A stretch of 64,000 nt of DNA from Winogradskya humida (GCF_016862215.1 NZ_BOMN01000017.1:1-64000); one strand, 5' to 3'; counted from the stretch's first letter, positions 31,209 through 40,285 are shown. The notes: generated from the sequence alone by a model not told the origin. Numbers and translations are program-made.

Positions 31209-34200
31209 ATGTTCCGCTCCCTCACCCGCGCCCTGCTCGCCGCGCCCCTGGCAGTCGCCATCGCCACTCCCGGCGCGAGCTCTGCCGCGCCCCACGCGAG
31301 CACTGCCGCTCCCGGCGCGAACGCCGCCGCCCACGGCGCGAACGCTGTCGTTGACCGGTCAGCTCACGGCGTACTGAAAGAGGAGCCTGGCAGCTACGTC
31401 TCCGCCCAGCCCGGTCCCGGCCGTTTCGCGCTCGTGGCCGGCGGCAGGGCAGCACCGCTGGTGGTCAGCGCCGCCGACCACGCCGGGGTGATCCGGGTCG
31501 TGGACGACCTGCAGTCCGACATCGCCGCCGTCACCGGCGTGACCCCCGCGGTGGGGCACGACCGGATGCCGGGCACCTCAGCGGGCAGCCCCGTCCTGGT
31601 CGGCACGATCGGCAAGAGCCCGCTGATCGACCGGCTCGTCGCCGCCGGGAAGCTCGACGTGCGCGGCATCGCCGGGAAGTGGGAGACGTCCGTCGAGCAG
31701 GTCGTCGACAACCCGCTGCCCGGGGTGCGGCGGGCGTTCGTCATCGCCGGCAGCGACCAGCGCGGCACCATCTACGGCGTCTACGACCTGTCGAAACGCC
31801 TCGGGGTCTCGCCGTGGCACTTCTGGGACGACGTTCCCGCCCGCCACCGGGACGCCGCCTACCTCCTGCCCGGCCGGCACACCCAGGGCACACCCGCCGT
31901 GAAGTACCGGGGCTTCTTCATCAACGACGAGAACCCCGCCACCGGCACGTGGGCGCCCGGTTACTTCGGTCCCGGCAAGGCACCCGGTTATCCCGGCGGG
32001 CTCAACGCGGACTACTACGCCAAGGTGTTCGAGACGATGCTGCGGCTGCGGGCCAACTACCTGTGGCCGGCCGTGTGGGGGCGCGCGTTCGCCGAGGACG
32101 ATCCGCTGAACCACGCCACCGCCTCGTTCTACGGCGTCGTGATGGGCACCTCGCACGAGGCACCGATGATGCGTGGCATCGAGGAGTGGAACCGGCGCCC
32201 GGCCGGCACCGGGGAATGGAGTTTCCGGCGCAACGCCGACGCGATCAAGGCGTACTGGCGCGACGGCGCCCAGCGCATGGTTGATCAGAAGATCGAGGGC
32301 GTCATCACGCTAGGCATGAGGGGCAACGGCGATGTCAGCCTGCCCGACGGCGACGGCATCGACCTGATGAGCTCGATCATCGACACCCAGCGGCAGATCC
32401 TGCGCGACACCGGGCTGATCGGCGCGCCCCAGGTGCAGACCCTCTACAAGGAGGTGCAGCGCTACTGGGACAAGGGATACCGGCCACCCGACGACGTGAC
32501 GGTTGTGTTCTGCGACGACAACTGGGGCAACCTGCGCGAGCTTCCCGACGCCTCACTCCCGGCCCGGTCCGGCGGGTACGGCATGTACTACCACTTCGAC
32601 TACGTGGGCGGCGGGCGTAACTACAAATGGGCTGACACGGTCAATCTGACGAATACGTGGGAACAGCTCGATCTCGCGTACCGGTCAGGGGTGGATCGGT
32701 TGTGGATGGTCAATGTGGGTGATCTGAAGAACGAGGAACTCCCCACGCAGTTCTTCCTCGACTACGCCTGGGACCCGAAGGCGTGGCCGGTGACCCGGCT
32801 CGGTGAATGGGAACGGCAGTACGCCGCGCAGAACTTCGGTCCTCAGCTCGCCGGGCCGATCGCGGAGGTGCTCGGCGAATACGGCCGGCTCCAGTCGCGG
32901 CGTAAGCCCGAGCTGCTCAACCGCCGCATCACGATCGATCCCGCCACGAAGGTCATCACCTATGACGATCAGGCGAGCCCGTTCAGCCTCACCGACTACG
33001 GCGAAATGGACCGGGTCACCGCGGAATGGCAGGCCCTCGCGGCCCGCGCCAGCAGGATCAAAGTGCCTCCGGCCTGGGAGACCGCATTCTTCCATCTGGT
33101 CGGCTACCAGGTCAGAGCCACCGCCAATGTGTACGCCCTGCGGCGCGCCGAGTTCACCAACATCCTGTACGCCGGGCAGGGCCGCGCCGCCACGAACGAC
33201 CTCGCCGACGCCGCCGAGTCCTATTTCGCCGTCGACCAGGCCCTCAACGCGCGCTACAACACCGGGAAATGGCGCAACTGGCAGCTCCAGCCCAAAATCG
33301 GCTACGGAAATGTCGCCCGCTACGGCCCGAACGCGCCCTGGCAGCAACCGGAGCTGAACAACGTGGCGCTGCCCGACGAGATCTACCCGTACCTGCAACG
33401 GATCGACGTGCCCGCCGCGGCGTCGATGGGGGTCGCGCTCGACGGCGGTGATCCGGTGACGCTGCCCGCTTTCAGCCCGTTCCAGGCCCAGCCCGGCCAA
33501 TTCATCGAGGTCTACAACAAAGGCACGACACCATTTGCGTACGCGATCAGCGCGGCAGCGCCGTGGATCAGCATCACGCCGCGCCAGGGCACGGTGACCA
33601 AGCAGATCCGGGCCTCCGTACGCGTCGACTGGTCCCGGGCACCGCGCGGCACGACGACCATACCGATAACGATCACCGGCCCCGGCGGCTCGCAGGTCGT
33701 GGTCCAGGCCCCGATCGACAACCGGGTGACCCGCCCGCACGGTTTCGTGGAGGCCAACGGTTACGTCGCGATGGACGCCACCCACTACACGCGCAAGATC
33801 GGTGACTGGCAGCTGCTGCCGGGCATCGCCAAGACCGGCGACGGCATCAAGCCCGTGAGCGGCGACGGAGCCCGCCTGGAGTACGAGATGACGCTCACCA
33901 GCAGCGGCCCGGTCGACGTGACGGCCGTGCTGTCCCCCCGCAACGACCACCCCCGCTACGCCGTGTCGATCGACGACCAGCCACCGCAGACCGTGGACAT
34001 CACCGCGGCGACCGGCGCCGACGACACCACGATGAACCGCCAGTGGGAACGCAACACCTCCGACAACGCCAACGTCACGACCACCACCCACCAGATCACC
34101 GGCGCGGGCCGCCACACGCTGAAGTTCTGGATGATCGACCCGACGGTGATCGTGCAGCGCCTCGTCGTCGACACGGGCGGCGTCCACTACAGCTACCTCG

Positions 34201-34232
34201 GCCCGCCCGAGAGCAGGAAGGTGACCCGATGA
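31209..34232 (+). CDS. Secreted GH115 alpha-glucuronidase-like enzyme
   Basis: A 1007-residue secreted protein (signal peptide LTRALLAAPLAVAIATPG, then an Ala/His/Asn-rich low-complexity stretch). The GH115 core shows KYRGFFINDENP, LNADYYAKVFETMLRLRANYLWPAVW, YGVVMGTSHEAPMMRG, VVFCDDNWGNLRELP and YYHFDYVGGGRNYKW, with a C-terminal Ig/beta domain. GH115 enzymes remove (4-O-methyl)-glucuronic acid from xylan or other hemicelluloses. It is coupled by ATGA to an SGNH esterase gene. Together they point to plant cell-wall polysaccharide degradation outside the cell. Confidence 0.93.
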   Translation: MFRSLTRALLAAPLAVAIATPGASSAAPHASTAAPGANAAAHGANAVVDRSAHGVLKEEPGSYVSAQPGPGRFALVAGGRAAPLVVSAADHAGVIRVVDDLQSDIAAVTGVTPAVGHDRMPGTSAGSPVLVGTIGKSPLIDRLVAAGKLDVRGIAGKWETSVEQVVDNPLPGVRRAFVIAGSDQRGTIYGVYDLSKRLGVSPWHFWDDVPARHRDAAYLLPGRHTQGTPAVKYRGFFINDENPATGTWAPGYFGPGKAPGYPGGLNADYYAKVFETMLRLRANYLWPAVWGRAFAEDDPLNHATASFYGVVMGTSHEAPMMRGIEEWNRRPAGTGEWSFRRNADAIKAYWRDGAQRMVDQKIEGVITLGMRGNGDVSLPDGDGIDLMSSIIDTQRQILRDTGLIGAPQVQTLYKEVQRYWDKGYRPPDDVTVVFCDDNWGNLRELPDASLPARSGGYGMYYHFDYVGGGRNYKWADTVNLTNTWEQLDLAYRSGVDRLWMVNVGDLKNEELPTQFFLDYAWDPKAWPVTRLGEWERQYAAQNFGPQLAGPIAEVLGEYGRLQSRRKPELLNRRITIDPATKVITYDDQASPFSLTDYGEMDRVTAEWQALAARASRIKVPPAWETAFFHLVGYQVRATANVYALRRAEFTNILYAGQGRAATNDLADAAESYFAVDQALNARYNTGKWRNWQLQPKIGYGNVARYGPNAPWQQPELNNVALPDEIYPYLQRIDVPAAASMGVALDGGDPVTLPAFSPFQAQPGQFIEVYNKGTTPFAYAISAAAPWISITPRQGTVTKQIRASVRVDWSRAPRGTTTIPITITGPGGSQVVVQAPIDNRVTRPHGFVEANGYVAMDATHYTRKIGDWQLLPGIAKTGDGIKPVSGDGARLEYEMTLTSSGPVDVTAVLSPRNDHPRYAVSIDDQPPQTVDITAATGADDTTMNRQWERNTSDNANVTTTTHQITGAGRHTLKFWMIDPTVIVQRLVVDTGGVHYSYLGPPESRKVTR

Positions 34233-35458
34233 ACCGCCGCGCGATCCTCGCCACCGGCACCGCGGCAGCCGTCGCGGCGGCGTTCCGGCCCAGGTCCCGC
34301 CCCCGCCCGGGCCGGCGCTGGCTGCCCGGCTGGGTGGCGATGCCCCAGCTCACCGAGCCCGGCAACCTGCCCCCGGCGCCGTTCACCGCTCTCGCCGACA
34401 CGACCGTGCGCCAGACGGTGCTCGTGCGGGTGCCGGGCGACCAGGTGCGCGTACGTTTCTCGAATGCCTTCGGCACGTCCGACCTGACCCTCACCGCGGT
34501 TTCCCTGGCCCGCCCGCTCGATGGCCGTGCCGGAGCCGCCGAGATCGAGCCCGGCACGTCCCACCCGGTGACGTTCTCGGGCCGCCCCTTCGTCACGGTC
34601 CCGCCCGGTGCGCAGGCAGTCTCCGATCCGGTCGCCCTGAGCACGCCCGGGATCCTGACGGTGACCACCTACCTCGCGACGGGCCAGCCGGACACACAGA
34701 TCACCTCGCACCCCGGCTCGCGCACCACGTCCCACCTGCTCAGCGGCGACCACCACGACGACCCCGCCCTGCCCGGTGCAACACCCGTCGACCACTGGTA
34801 CCTCGTCAGCGGCATCGATGTCCACACCGCCGGCGACGCCACCGCCACGGTCATCCTCGGCGACTCCCTCACCGACGGCCGCGGCTCGACCACCAACGGC
34901 AACGACCGCTGGCCCGACCAGCTCGCCGCCCGCCTTCCCGCCGGAACCGCCCTGCTCAACCAGGCCGCCGGTGGCAACCGCGTCCTGCACGACGGGCTCG
35001 GCCCCAGCGCCCTCGCCCGCCTCGACCGCGACGTCCTGGCGCTCGGCGGCGCCACCCGCCTGATCGTCTTCGAGGGCATCAACGACATAGGTACGGCCGC
35101 CGCGACCCCCGCGGCGCAGCAGTCGGTGGGCGATGAGCTGCTGGCCGCGTACGACCAGATCATCACCCGCGCCCAGGCCCGCGACCTGCGCGTCTATGGC
35201 GCGACCCTGACCCCGATCGGCGCCAACACCGGCTACGACGACCCCGCCGGCCTCCGCGAGCAGACCCGGCAGCAAATGAACACCTGGATCCGGACGAGCG
35301 GCCACTTCGACGCGATCCTCGACTTCGACGCCGCGGTACGCGACCCGGCAACCCCGCGCAATCTCCTCCCGGCCTACGACACCGGCGACCACCTCCACCT
35401 CAACCCGGCCGGGTACGGCGCCCTCGCCCACGCCGTACCCCTCAGGCTGCTGCACTGA
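34229..35458 (+). CDS. SGNH/GDSL-type secreted esterase
   Basis: A 409-residue protein with a Tat-like N-terminus (MNRRAILATGTAAAVAAAF). After a beta-rich N-terminal domain, the SGNH hydrolase blocks appear: ILGDSLTDGRGS (nucleophile Ser), AAGGNRVL, FEGINDIG (Asn) and GDHLHLNPAGY (Asp, His). It should deacylate a polysaccharide or glycoside; with the coupled GH115 enzyme, an acetyl-xylan-esterase role is plausible but unproven. It starts at the ATG overlapping the previous stop by four bases. Confidence 0.9.
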   Translation: MNRRAILATGTAAAVAAAFRPRSRPRPGRRWLPGWVAMPQLTEPGNLPPAPFTALADTTVRQTVLVRVPGDQVRVRFSNAFGTSDLTLTAVSLARPLDGRAGAAEIEPGTSHPVTFSGRPFVTVPPGAQAVSDPVALSTPGILTVTTYLATGQPDTQITSHPGSRTTSHLLSGDHHDDPALPGATPVDHWYLVSGIDVHTAGDATATVILGDSLTDGRGSTTNGNDRWPDQLAARLPAGTALLNQAAGGNRVLHDGLGPSALARLDRDVLALGGATRLIVFEGINDIGTAAATPAAQQSVGDELLAAYDQIITRAQARDLRVYGATLTPIGANTGYDDPAGLREQTRQQMNTWIRTSGHFDAILDFDAAVRDPATPRNLLPAYDTGDHLHLNPAGYGALAHAVPLRLLH

Positions 35459-35461
35459 CCG

Positions 35462-36211
35462 TCAGACGCTGGCGTATCCCCCGTCGATGAACCACTCGGC
35501 ACCGTTGACATAGGTGGCGGTGTCCGACGCCAGCAGCAGCGCGGCCGACGCGACCTCGTCGGGTTCGCCGAGCCGTCCCGCCGGCAGCACGGTCTCGAAC
35601 ATCTTCACGAACTCGTCCCGCTGGTCCTCGGGGGCGACACCGAGCAGGCCCGGGGTCCGGATCGGCCCCGGGCTCAGCACATTGACCCGGAACCCGTTCT
35701 CCCGCGCGTTCAGCGTCCAGCTGCGGGCGAAGTTGCGCAGCGCGGCCTTGGTCGCGCCGTAGACCTCCATGCCCCGGTCGGGACGCGTGGACGTGCTCGA
35801 CCCGATGAGGATCACCGAGGCCCCCTGCGACAGCAACGGCATCGCCTTCTGCACCCCGAACACCGCGCCCTTCACGTTCGTGGCGAACATGGCGTCGAAC
35901 TGCTCCTCGGTGATGTCTCCGAGCACGGCCGGCACCGCGCCGCCCGCGTTGGCCACCAGGACGTCGATCCGGCCCGACCGCCGCGCGACAACCTCGTAGA
36001 GGGCGTCGAGGTCGGCCAGGTTCCCCACATCGCACCGCACCGCGACGGCCCGCGGCCCGAGCTCCGTGGCCGCCGCGTCGATCGCGGCCTGCCGGCGGCC
36101 GGTGATGAAGACCTGCGCACCCTCGGCGACGAACCGCCGGGCGATGGCCAGCCCGATCCCGCTGGCCCCACCGGTGACCACGGCCACCTTGCCGTCCAGA
36201 AGTCCACTCAT
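35462..36211 (-). CDS. SDR family oxidoreductase
   Basis: A 249-residue short-chain dehydrogenase: AVVTGGASGIGLAIARRF (cofactor loop), VANAGGAVPAV, LIGSSTSTRP (Ser), and YGATKAALRNFARSW (Tyr-x-x-x-Lys). It ends with ASDTATYVNGAEWFIDGGY, a classic SDR terminus. The start is the ATG at 36211, at the shared promoter region with a TetR gene. It is the likely target of that regulator. Substrate unknown. Confidence 0.93.
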   Translation of the reverse strand: MSGLLDGKVAVVTGGASGIGLAIARRFVAEGAQVFITGRRQAAIDAAATELGPRAVAVRCDVGNLADLDALYEVVARRSGRIDVLVANAGGAVPAVLGDITEEQFDAMFATNVKGAVFGVQKAMPLLSQGASVILIGSSTSTRPDRGMEVYGATKAALRNFARSWTLNARENGFRVNVLSPGPIRTPGLLGVAPEDQRDEFVKMFETVLPAGRLGEPDEVASAALLLASDTATYVNGAEWFIDGGYASV

Positions 36212-36240
36212 CGGTCACTCGCTCTCGCTTTATTGAATGA

Positions 36241-36271
36241 ATCGTCCATAACGTAGGCGGTTATGGACGAT
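36241..36271. promoter_or_regulatory. Perfect 12-bp-arm palindrome, TetR operator candidate
   Basis: ATCGTCCATAAC (36241-36252) and GTTATGGACGAT (36260-36271) are exact inverted repeats with a 7-bp spacer. The site lies between the divergent SDR and TetR genes, 30 bp from the SDR start and 28 bp from the TetR start. Confidence 0.88.
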
Positions 36272-36298
36272 GTCGTCAAGAACGCTTAGACTGCGAGA

Positions 36299-36931
36299 GT
36301 GGTGAGGCCGAGAAAGTTCGACGAGGAGAGCGTGCTGACCGCGGCACGCGACCAGTTCTGGACGACCGGGTACGCCGGCACCAGCATGGATGCGATCGCC
36401 GCGGCCACCGGCCTGGGCAAAGGCAGCCTGTACGGCGCGTTCGGCGGCAAGCGCGAGCTCTTCCACCGGGTGTTCGGCGACCACTGCGACGAGGCGATCC
36501 AGCTGGCGAACCGCCGGCTGAGCGGGGCGGATGAGCAGGCGCTCGAGCGGCTCACCGCGTACCTGATGGACCACGCGGCCTTCTCCAGTGACCCCCGCCA
36601 CCGGGGCTGCCTGCTGGCCAAGACCACGGCCGAGCTGACCGAGCACGACGAGGTGGTCTCGGCCCGCTCCCTGGGCGCTTTCCAGGCCGTCCAGCAGGCC
36701 ATCACCGCCGACCTCGAGGCCTGCCAGCGCAATGGCGACATCGACCCCGCCGCCGACCCGCGGCAACTCGCCGCCCTGCTGCTGGCCGTTCACCGGGGCA
36801 TCGAGGCCCTCGGCAAGGCCGGGACCGACGAGAGCACCCTCCGGAACATCACGGAGACAGCCCTCGCCGGCCTTCCACGCCCGGCGCTCAGTCCCGCTGA
36901 GAACGCTGGATCGCCTCGGCGATCCGCTTGA
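36299..36931 (+). CDS. TetR family regulator (AcrR-like)
   Basis: A 210-residue regulator. The HTH is TSMDAIAAATGLGKGSLYGAFGGKRELF (seen as IAAATGLGKGSLYGAFGGK), followed by the TetR_C_6-type helical domain with CLLAKTTAELTEHD. It starts with GTG, and the next codon is also GTG. It probably represses itself and the divergent SDR via the 36241 palindrome. Its last 44 bp overlap the convergent ArsR gene, an unusually long 3' overlap. Confidence 0.93.
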   Translation: MVRPRKFDEESVLTAARDQFWTTGYAGTSMDAIAAATGLGKGSLYGAFGGKRELFHRVFGDHCDEAIQLANRRLSGADEQALERLTAYLMDHAAFSSDPRHRGCLLAKTTAELTEHDEVVSARSLGAFQAVQQAITADLEACQRNGDIDPAADPRQLAALLLAVHRGIEALGKAGTDESTLRNITETALAGLPRPALSPAENAGSPRRSA

Positions 36932-37220
36932 CGCGCTGCAGCCGGGCATCCCACTCGGAGCCGACCGAGGCCAGCTGAGCGACGGCGCGGGCGAGCTGGG
37001 CGTCGTCGATCCGGTAACGGCGCTCGCGGCCCTCCGGCGTGGCCCTGACCAGACCGGCGCGGTCGAGGACGCCGAGGTGCTTGGCGACCGCCTGCCGGGT
37101 CACCGGAAGCTCCTGGGCGAGGGTGGTCGCCGTGCCCCCACCCCCTGCCAGGAGCAGGTCGAGCATCCGCCGCCGGGTCGGGTCACCGATGGCGGACCAC
37201 AGGTCGTCGTCGACCGTCAC
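36888..37220 (-). CDS. ArsR family winged-helix regulator
   Basis: A 110-residue regulator with the ArsR HTH DPTRRRMLDLLLAGGGGTATTLAQELPVTRQAVAKHL, seen as LAQELPVTRQAVAKHLGVLD, but no cysteine metal-binding motif, so it is of the non-metal type. It starts at a GTG that overlaps the stop of the SRPBCC gene (GTGA). Such ArsR-SRPBCC pairs are common; the regulator probably binds the GCAACC-NNN-GGTTGC sites at 37689-37749. Confidence 0.92.
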   Translation of the reverse strand: MTVDDDLWSAIGDPTRRRMLDLLLAGGGGTATTLAQELPVTRQAVAKHLGVLDRAGLVRATPEGRERRYRIDDAQLARAVAQLASVGSEWDARLQRVKRIAEAIQRSQRD

Positions 37221-37678
37221 CGGTGGACCTTGAGGCTCTCGGCGTACGGCGCGAGGCGGGGCATGAAAACGCCCCAGCCGGTGACGTGGTCCTGATAGGT
37301 CTCCTCCAGAACGGCGACCTCCCAGCCCATCTCCCGGAACCCCGTCTCGGTCATCCGCAGCATCGTCCCGTCCCCCGACGGCGTCAGCTCGAACGTGACC
37401 AGCAGCGAGTTGCCCGCCACCGCAGCCTCGCCGGCCGGATGCGTCCACCGGAACGAGAACATCCGCGGCGGCTGCGCGTCGACAACGGTGAACGCCACCA
37501 CCTTGCCGCCGGCATTGCAGTCACCGAAGACGATCTCGCCCTCCGACCCGGGCACGGGCTCGTAGCGGGCATCGTCCGGCCACCACCCGCGCAGATGCTC
37601 CGGACTGCTCACCACGTCGAAGACGATCTCGGGCGACGCCTCGACGAAGACCTCACGCTCAATGGTTCCGTTCTCCAT
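37217..37678 (-). CDS. SRPBCC (AHSA1-like) domain protein
   Basis: A 153-residue protein of the START/SRPBCC fold: IEREVFVEASPEIVFDVVSSPEHLRGWWPDDA (seen as ASPEIVFDVVSSPEHL), then GGKVVAFTVVDAQPPRMFSFRW and VTFELTPSGDGTMLRMTETGF. It binds a hydrophobic small molecule in a deep cavity; the ligand is unknown. It is the first gene of a two-gene operon with the ArsR regulator. One ArsR-type palindrome covers the region right upstream of its start codon. Confidence 0.9.
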   Translation of the reverse strand: MENGTIEREVFVEASPEIVFDVVSSPEHLRGWWPDDARYEPVPGSEGEIVFGDCNAGGKVVAFTVVDAQPPRMFSFRWTHPAGEAAVAGNSLLVTFELTPSGDGTMLRMTETGFREMGWEVAVLEETYQDHVTGWGVFMPRLAPYAESLKVHR

Positions 37679-37688
37679 GACATCCTCC

Positions 37689-37749
37689 TGCAACCTTCGG
37701 TTGCACATGACGATAGCCCCGTGCGGCGCGCAATGCAACCAAAGGTTGC
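37689..37749. promoter_or_regulatory. Two ArsR-type palindromes, GCAACC-N3-GGTTGC
   Basis: TGCAACC-TTC-GGTTGCA at 37689-37705 and GCAACC-AAA-GGTTGC at 37735-37749, 30 bp apart, lie directly upstream of the SRPBCC gene. The first covers its probable ribosome-binding site. The matching arms and the coupled ArsR gene make this a likely autoregulatory operator pair. Confidence 0.85.
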
Positions 37750-37758
37750 GTTTTACGA

Positions 37759-37845
37759 ACGAGGCGGCGCCAGTTCGGACTCGCGGTCTTCCTGGTCGTG
37801 ATGAACGGGGGCGTGCTCGCCGTGCTGCTGAGCCGGACGGCCTAA
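37759..37845 (+). pseudogene. Possible remnant of a membrane protein
   Basis: A short open frame ending at 37845 reads FGLAVFLVVMNGGVLAVLL, a typical membrane helix, then SRTA and a stop, but has no ATG, GTG or TTG in frame until the helix itself. It could be the 3' end of a lost gene. Evidence is only the hydrophobic stretch. Confidence 0.25.
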
Positions 37846-37946
37846 TCCCGCCGGGCGACACAGGATCCACCCGGGAGTGTCAGTGACGCCGGTCACGTCG
37901 ATCCGGACGTAATGTCGGGCCACTGCCACGTCGAGGAAGGGCCCGG

Positions 37947-38795
37947 ATGGATCCCATGCTGGTCGAGGGGCTGCGTCCCGGCGATCACGTCTGCTGGACG
38001 TACGCCACCGATGCGGAACGCCGCCGGCTGGCCGCCGCCTATGTCCGGTGCGGCCTGCGCGACCACCATCGGGTCGTCCACCTGGCCGCCGCACCCGGCC
38101 GCGACGAGGCCCTGGCCGATCTCGCCGCGGCCGGCATCGACGTCGCACCCGCCCTGCGCCGCGGGGACCTGCAGGTGCTGATCGCCACCGACGCCTACCT
38201 CGACGACAGCGGCGCCTTCGACGCCGAACGAACCCACCACCAGTGGACCGAGGCCGTCCGCAGCGCCCGCCGCGACGGGTACGCGGGCCTGCGCGCCCTC
38301 GGCGACCTCACCTGGGCGGCCGCCGGGGCGCCCGGCGCGGACCGGATCGGCTGGTTCGAACGCCAGCTCAACCGGGTGTTCGCCGACGGCTACGGCATGG
38401 CGGTATGCACGTACGACCGCCGCGTCTGCAGCCGCACCCTGCTCTCGGACGTCGCCCGCGCCCACCCCTGCACGGTGACCGCGGACCCGGCCGGACGCGA
38501 ACCCCTGCTCCGCATGATCCGCAACGCCACCGGCCTGCGCCTGTCCGGCGAGGCCGACCTGTCCAACCGCGACTCCCTCGCCACCCTGCTCGGCCACCTC
38601 CTCGAGGACACCGGCACCCGCCCCGTCGTCACGATCGACCTCGCCGACCTGCGCTTCGCCGACGCCTCCACCTGCGAACTCATCGTCCACACGGGCCGCA
38701 ACGCCGACGGCCGGCTGCGGACCATCGGCGCCCGTCCCCAGGTACAACGCCTGCTCACCCTGGTGGGCGGCGCGCTGGTCCCCGGCCTGCTCTAA
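37947..38795 (+). CDS. MEDS-STAS sensor/anti-anti-sigma-type protein
   Basis: A 282-residue protein. Residues 1-170 match the MEDS (DcmR sensory) domain: GDHVCWTYATDAERRRLAAAYVRCGL, seen as GDHVCWTYATDAE, and GYAGLRALGDLTWAA, YDRRVCSRTLL. Residues about 195-280 form a STAS domain (LSGEADLSNRDSLATLL, VVTIDLADLRFADASTCEL), where the ADAST serine is the usual phosphorylation site. Such fusions work in anti-sigma-factor control or signal sensing. A GAGGAAGG ribosome-binding site precedes the ATG. Confidence 0.88.
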   Translation: MDPMLVEGLRPGDHVCWTYATDAERRRLAAAYVRCGLRDHHRVVHLAAAPGRDEALADLAAAGIDVAPALRRGDLQVLIATDAYLDDSGAFDAERTHHQWTEAVRSARRDGYAGLRALGDLTWAAAGAPGADRIGWFERQLNRVFADGYGMAVCTYDRRVCSRTLLSDVARAHPCTVTADPAGREPLLRMIRNATGLRLSGEADLSNRDSLATLLGHLLEDTGTRPVVTIDLADLRFADASTCELIVHTGRNADGRLRTIGARPQVQRLLTLVGGALVPGLL

Positions 38796-39547
38796 AGCAG
38801 CGTCGCGCCTTCGAGGACCAGGGGCGCCCAGGCCGGGGCACCGGTCGTGCCGTGCTTCGGGTCGACGCCGACGAACCGGGACCCGCCGATCCGCGTGACC
38901 GTGTGCCGCGCCTCCCAGTCGACCTCGGTGCGCTCCCGCAACCGCTCCCCGCACCGCCAGGTCCGGGTATTGAAGTCCACGACGCTGGAATGGCCGTGGA
39001 TCTGGCCGAACGGCACCGGGCGCCCACCCTCCTGCCACGACGGGTAGAGCTGCGACCCGGCCGCCGCCCACAGCGGGCCGTCATAGTCGCGCAGGAGCTC
39101 CTCGGGCCGGGTGTTCAGCAGGTCAGCCGCGGTCGCCGCGGTCACCGGGCCGTCCAGCGCCCGCCACGACGCCGCGGTGAGACCGGCATGGGTGAGCAGA
39201 AACTCCTCACCCTCAGCGGTCCGCACCGCCGCGGCGACCCGCACCCATTCCCGCATCCACCACGTACGCAGGGTCGCGACCTCGCCGTCCCCCAACGGCT
39301 CGGGCCAGAACACCGCGTCGTCGAGATACTGCCACTCATGGTTGCCGATCAGCTGGATCCACCGCCGCGGCCGCTCCCCCAGCCGCGCACCGACCAGCTC
39401 CAGCACCCCGCGACTGTCCGGCCCCCGATCCACCAGATCCCCGACCTGCACAACCACAACATCAGGATCGTGTTCGTACGCCACCAGCGCGTCCACCAGC
39501 TCCCGAACGCACCCGCCGACGTCCCCGATGACCACGATCTTCGCCAT
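38792..39547 (-). CDS. Metallophosphoesterase
   Basis: A 251-residue calcineurin-like phosphoesterase: VVIGDVGGC, QVGDLVDRGPDS, LIGNHEWQYL, LLTHAGLT and GQIHGHSS, the five metal-binding motifs in order (note that the first motif has GDVGG rather than GDxHG, so one usual His is replaced). It would hydrolyse a phosphoester, possibly of a nucleotide or protein. It overlaps the end of the MEDS-STAS gene by four bases, convergently. Confidence 0.88.
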   Translation of the reverse strand: MAKIVVIGDVGGCVRELVDALVAYEHDPDVVVVQVGDLVDRGPDSRGVLELVGARLGERPRRWIQLIGNHEWQYLDDAVFWPEPLGDGEVATLRTWWMREWVRVAAAVRTAEGEEFLLTHAGLTAASWRALDGPVTAATAADLLNTRPEELLRDYDGPLWAAAGSQLYPSWQEGGRPVPFGQIHGHSSVVDFNTRTWRCGERLRERTEVDWEARHTVTRIGGSRFVGVDPKHGTTGAPAWAPLVLEGATLL

Positions 39548-39560
39548 CCCGCCCCCGCCC

Positions 39561-40043
39561 TCAGACCACTACTCGGAAGATAACCGCTTCATGCTCGGCG
39601 GCGGCCGCGATGAACAGGGCCGCGACCTCCCGGGCGTCACTGAGCAGCGTCTCCAGGAGCCAGTCGCGCTGTCCGCCGGAATACCCCAGCCCGGTTGCCG
39701 CGTCGGCGAGGGCGGCACTGTATTGCGAGACCCAGGCGTCAAGGGTGGCGTGGCTGAACACGCCGGCGATCTGCCGCACCGCGCCGGCGTCGAACACGCC
39801 GATCATCCAGTAGTCATCCCAGTCCGGCGGCAGGTCGCTGAACAGCCTCGCACCTGGGCTGTCACCGCTGCCCAGCCGCAGCAGCGCTCCGATCAGCGCA
39901 TCGGTGTCCTCAACACCGACCAGGACACCGCGCTCCTGATCTGCCTCTTCGAGGAAGTGCGGCACCAGCACCCGCAGCTCCGACGGTGCACGGCCCCGGA
40001 CCGACTCCTCGGGAACGCGCCTCCAGAAAGCATCGACTGTCAC
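39561..40043 (-). CDS. Hypothetical protein, 160 residues
   Basis: No known domain recognised. The sequence is acidic and mixed alpha/beta, with ELRVLVPHFLEEADQERGVLVGVED, seen as ELRVLVPHFLEEAD, then ARLFSDLPPDWDDYWMIGVFDAGAV and SHATLDAWVSQYSAALADAATGLG. No signal peptide or membrane segment is seen. The GTG at 40043 is the first plausible start (VTVDAFWRRV). It lies 13 bp upstream of the phosphoesterase on the same strand and may share its operon. Confidence 0.72.
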   Translation of the reverse strand: MTVDAFWRRVPEESVRGRAPSELRVLVPHFLEEADQERGVLVGVEDTDALIGALLRLGSGDSPGARLFSDLPPDWDDYWMIGVFDAGAVRQIAGVFSHATLDAWVSQYSAALADAATGLGYSGGQRDWLLETLLSDAREVAALFIAAAAEHEAVIFRVVV

Positions 40044-40150
40044 TACGGATCCCCCCGTCCCGGAACGGTGATCATGCCCGGCGGGCTCGGCGGATCGGCG
40101 TCGGGCCCCCTTGCGCCGCGGCCCCACACTGCGGTGCAGGGGGTGGTCAC

Positions 40151-40285
40151 ATGGTCACGATGCTCGTAGTCCTGGCACTGCTGCTGGTGGTCCTCGTCGC
40201 TGTCGTCGTCCGCCGCGGCAACACGGGGATCAACCCCGCCCCGCACCCGGCCGTACACGACTACCAGGAGAACCGCAGCGAATAG
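40151..40285 (+). CDS. Small single-pass membrane protein, 44 residues
   Basis: A 44-residue ORF (MVTMLVVLALLLVVLVAVVV, then RRGNTGINPAPHP and a charged end). One clear membrane helix followed by positive charges suggests an N-out anchor or small regulatory membrane protein. No family is recognised. It sits alone between divergent and convergent neighbours. Small size lowers certainty, but the helix and stop position look real. Confidence 0.5.
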   Translation: MVTMLVVLALLLVVLVAVVVRRGNTGINPAPHPAVHDYQENRSE

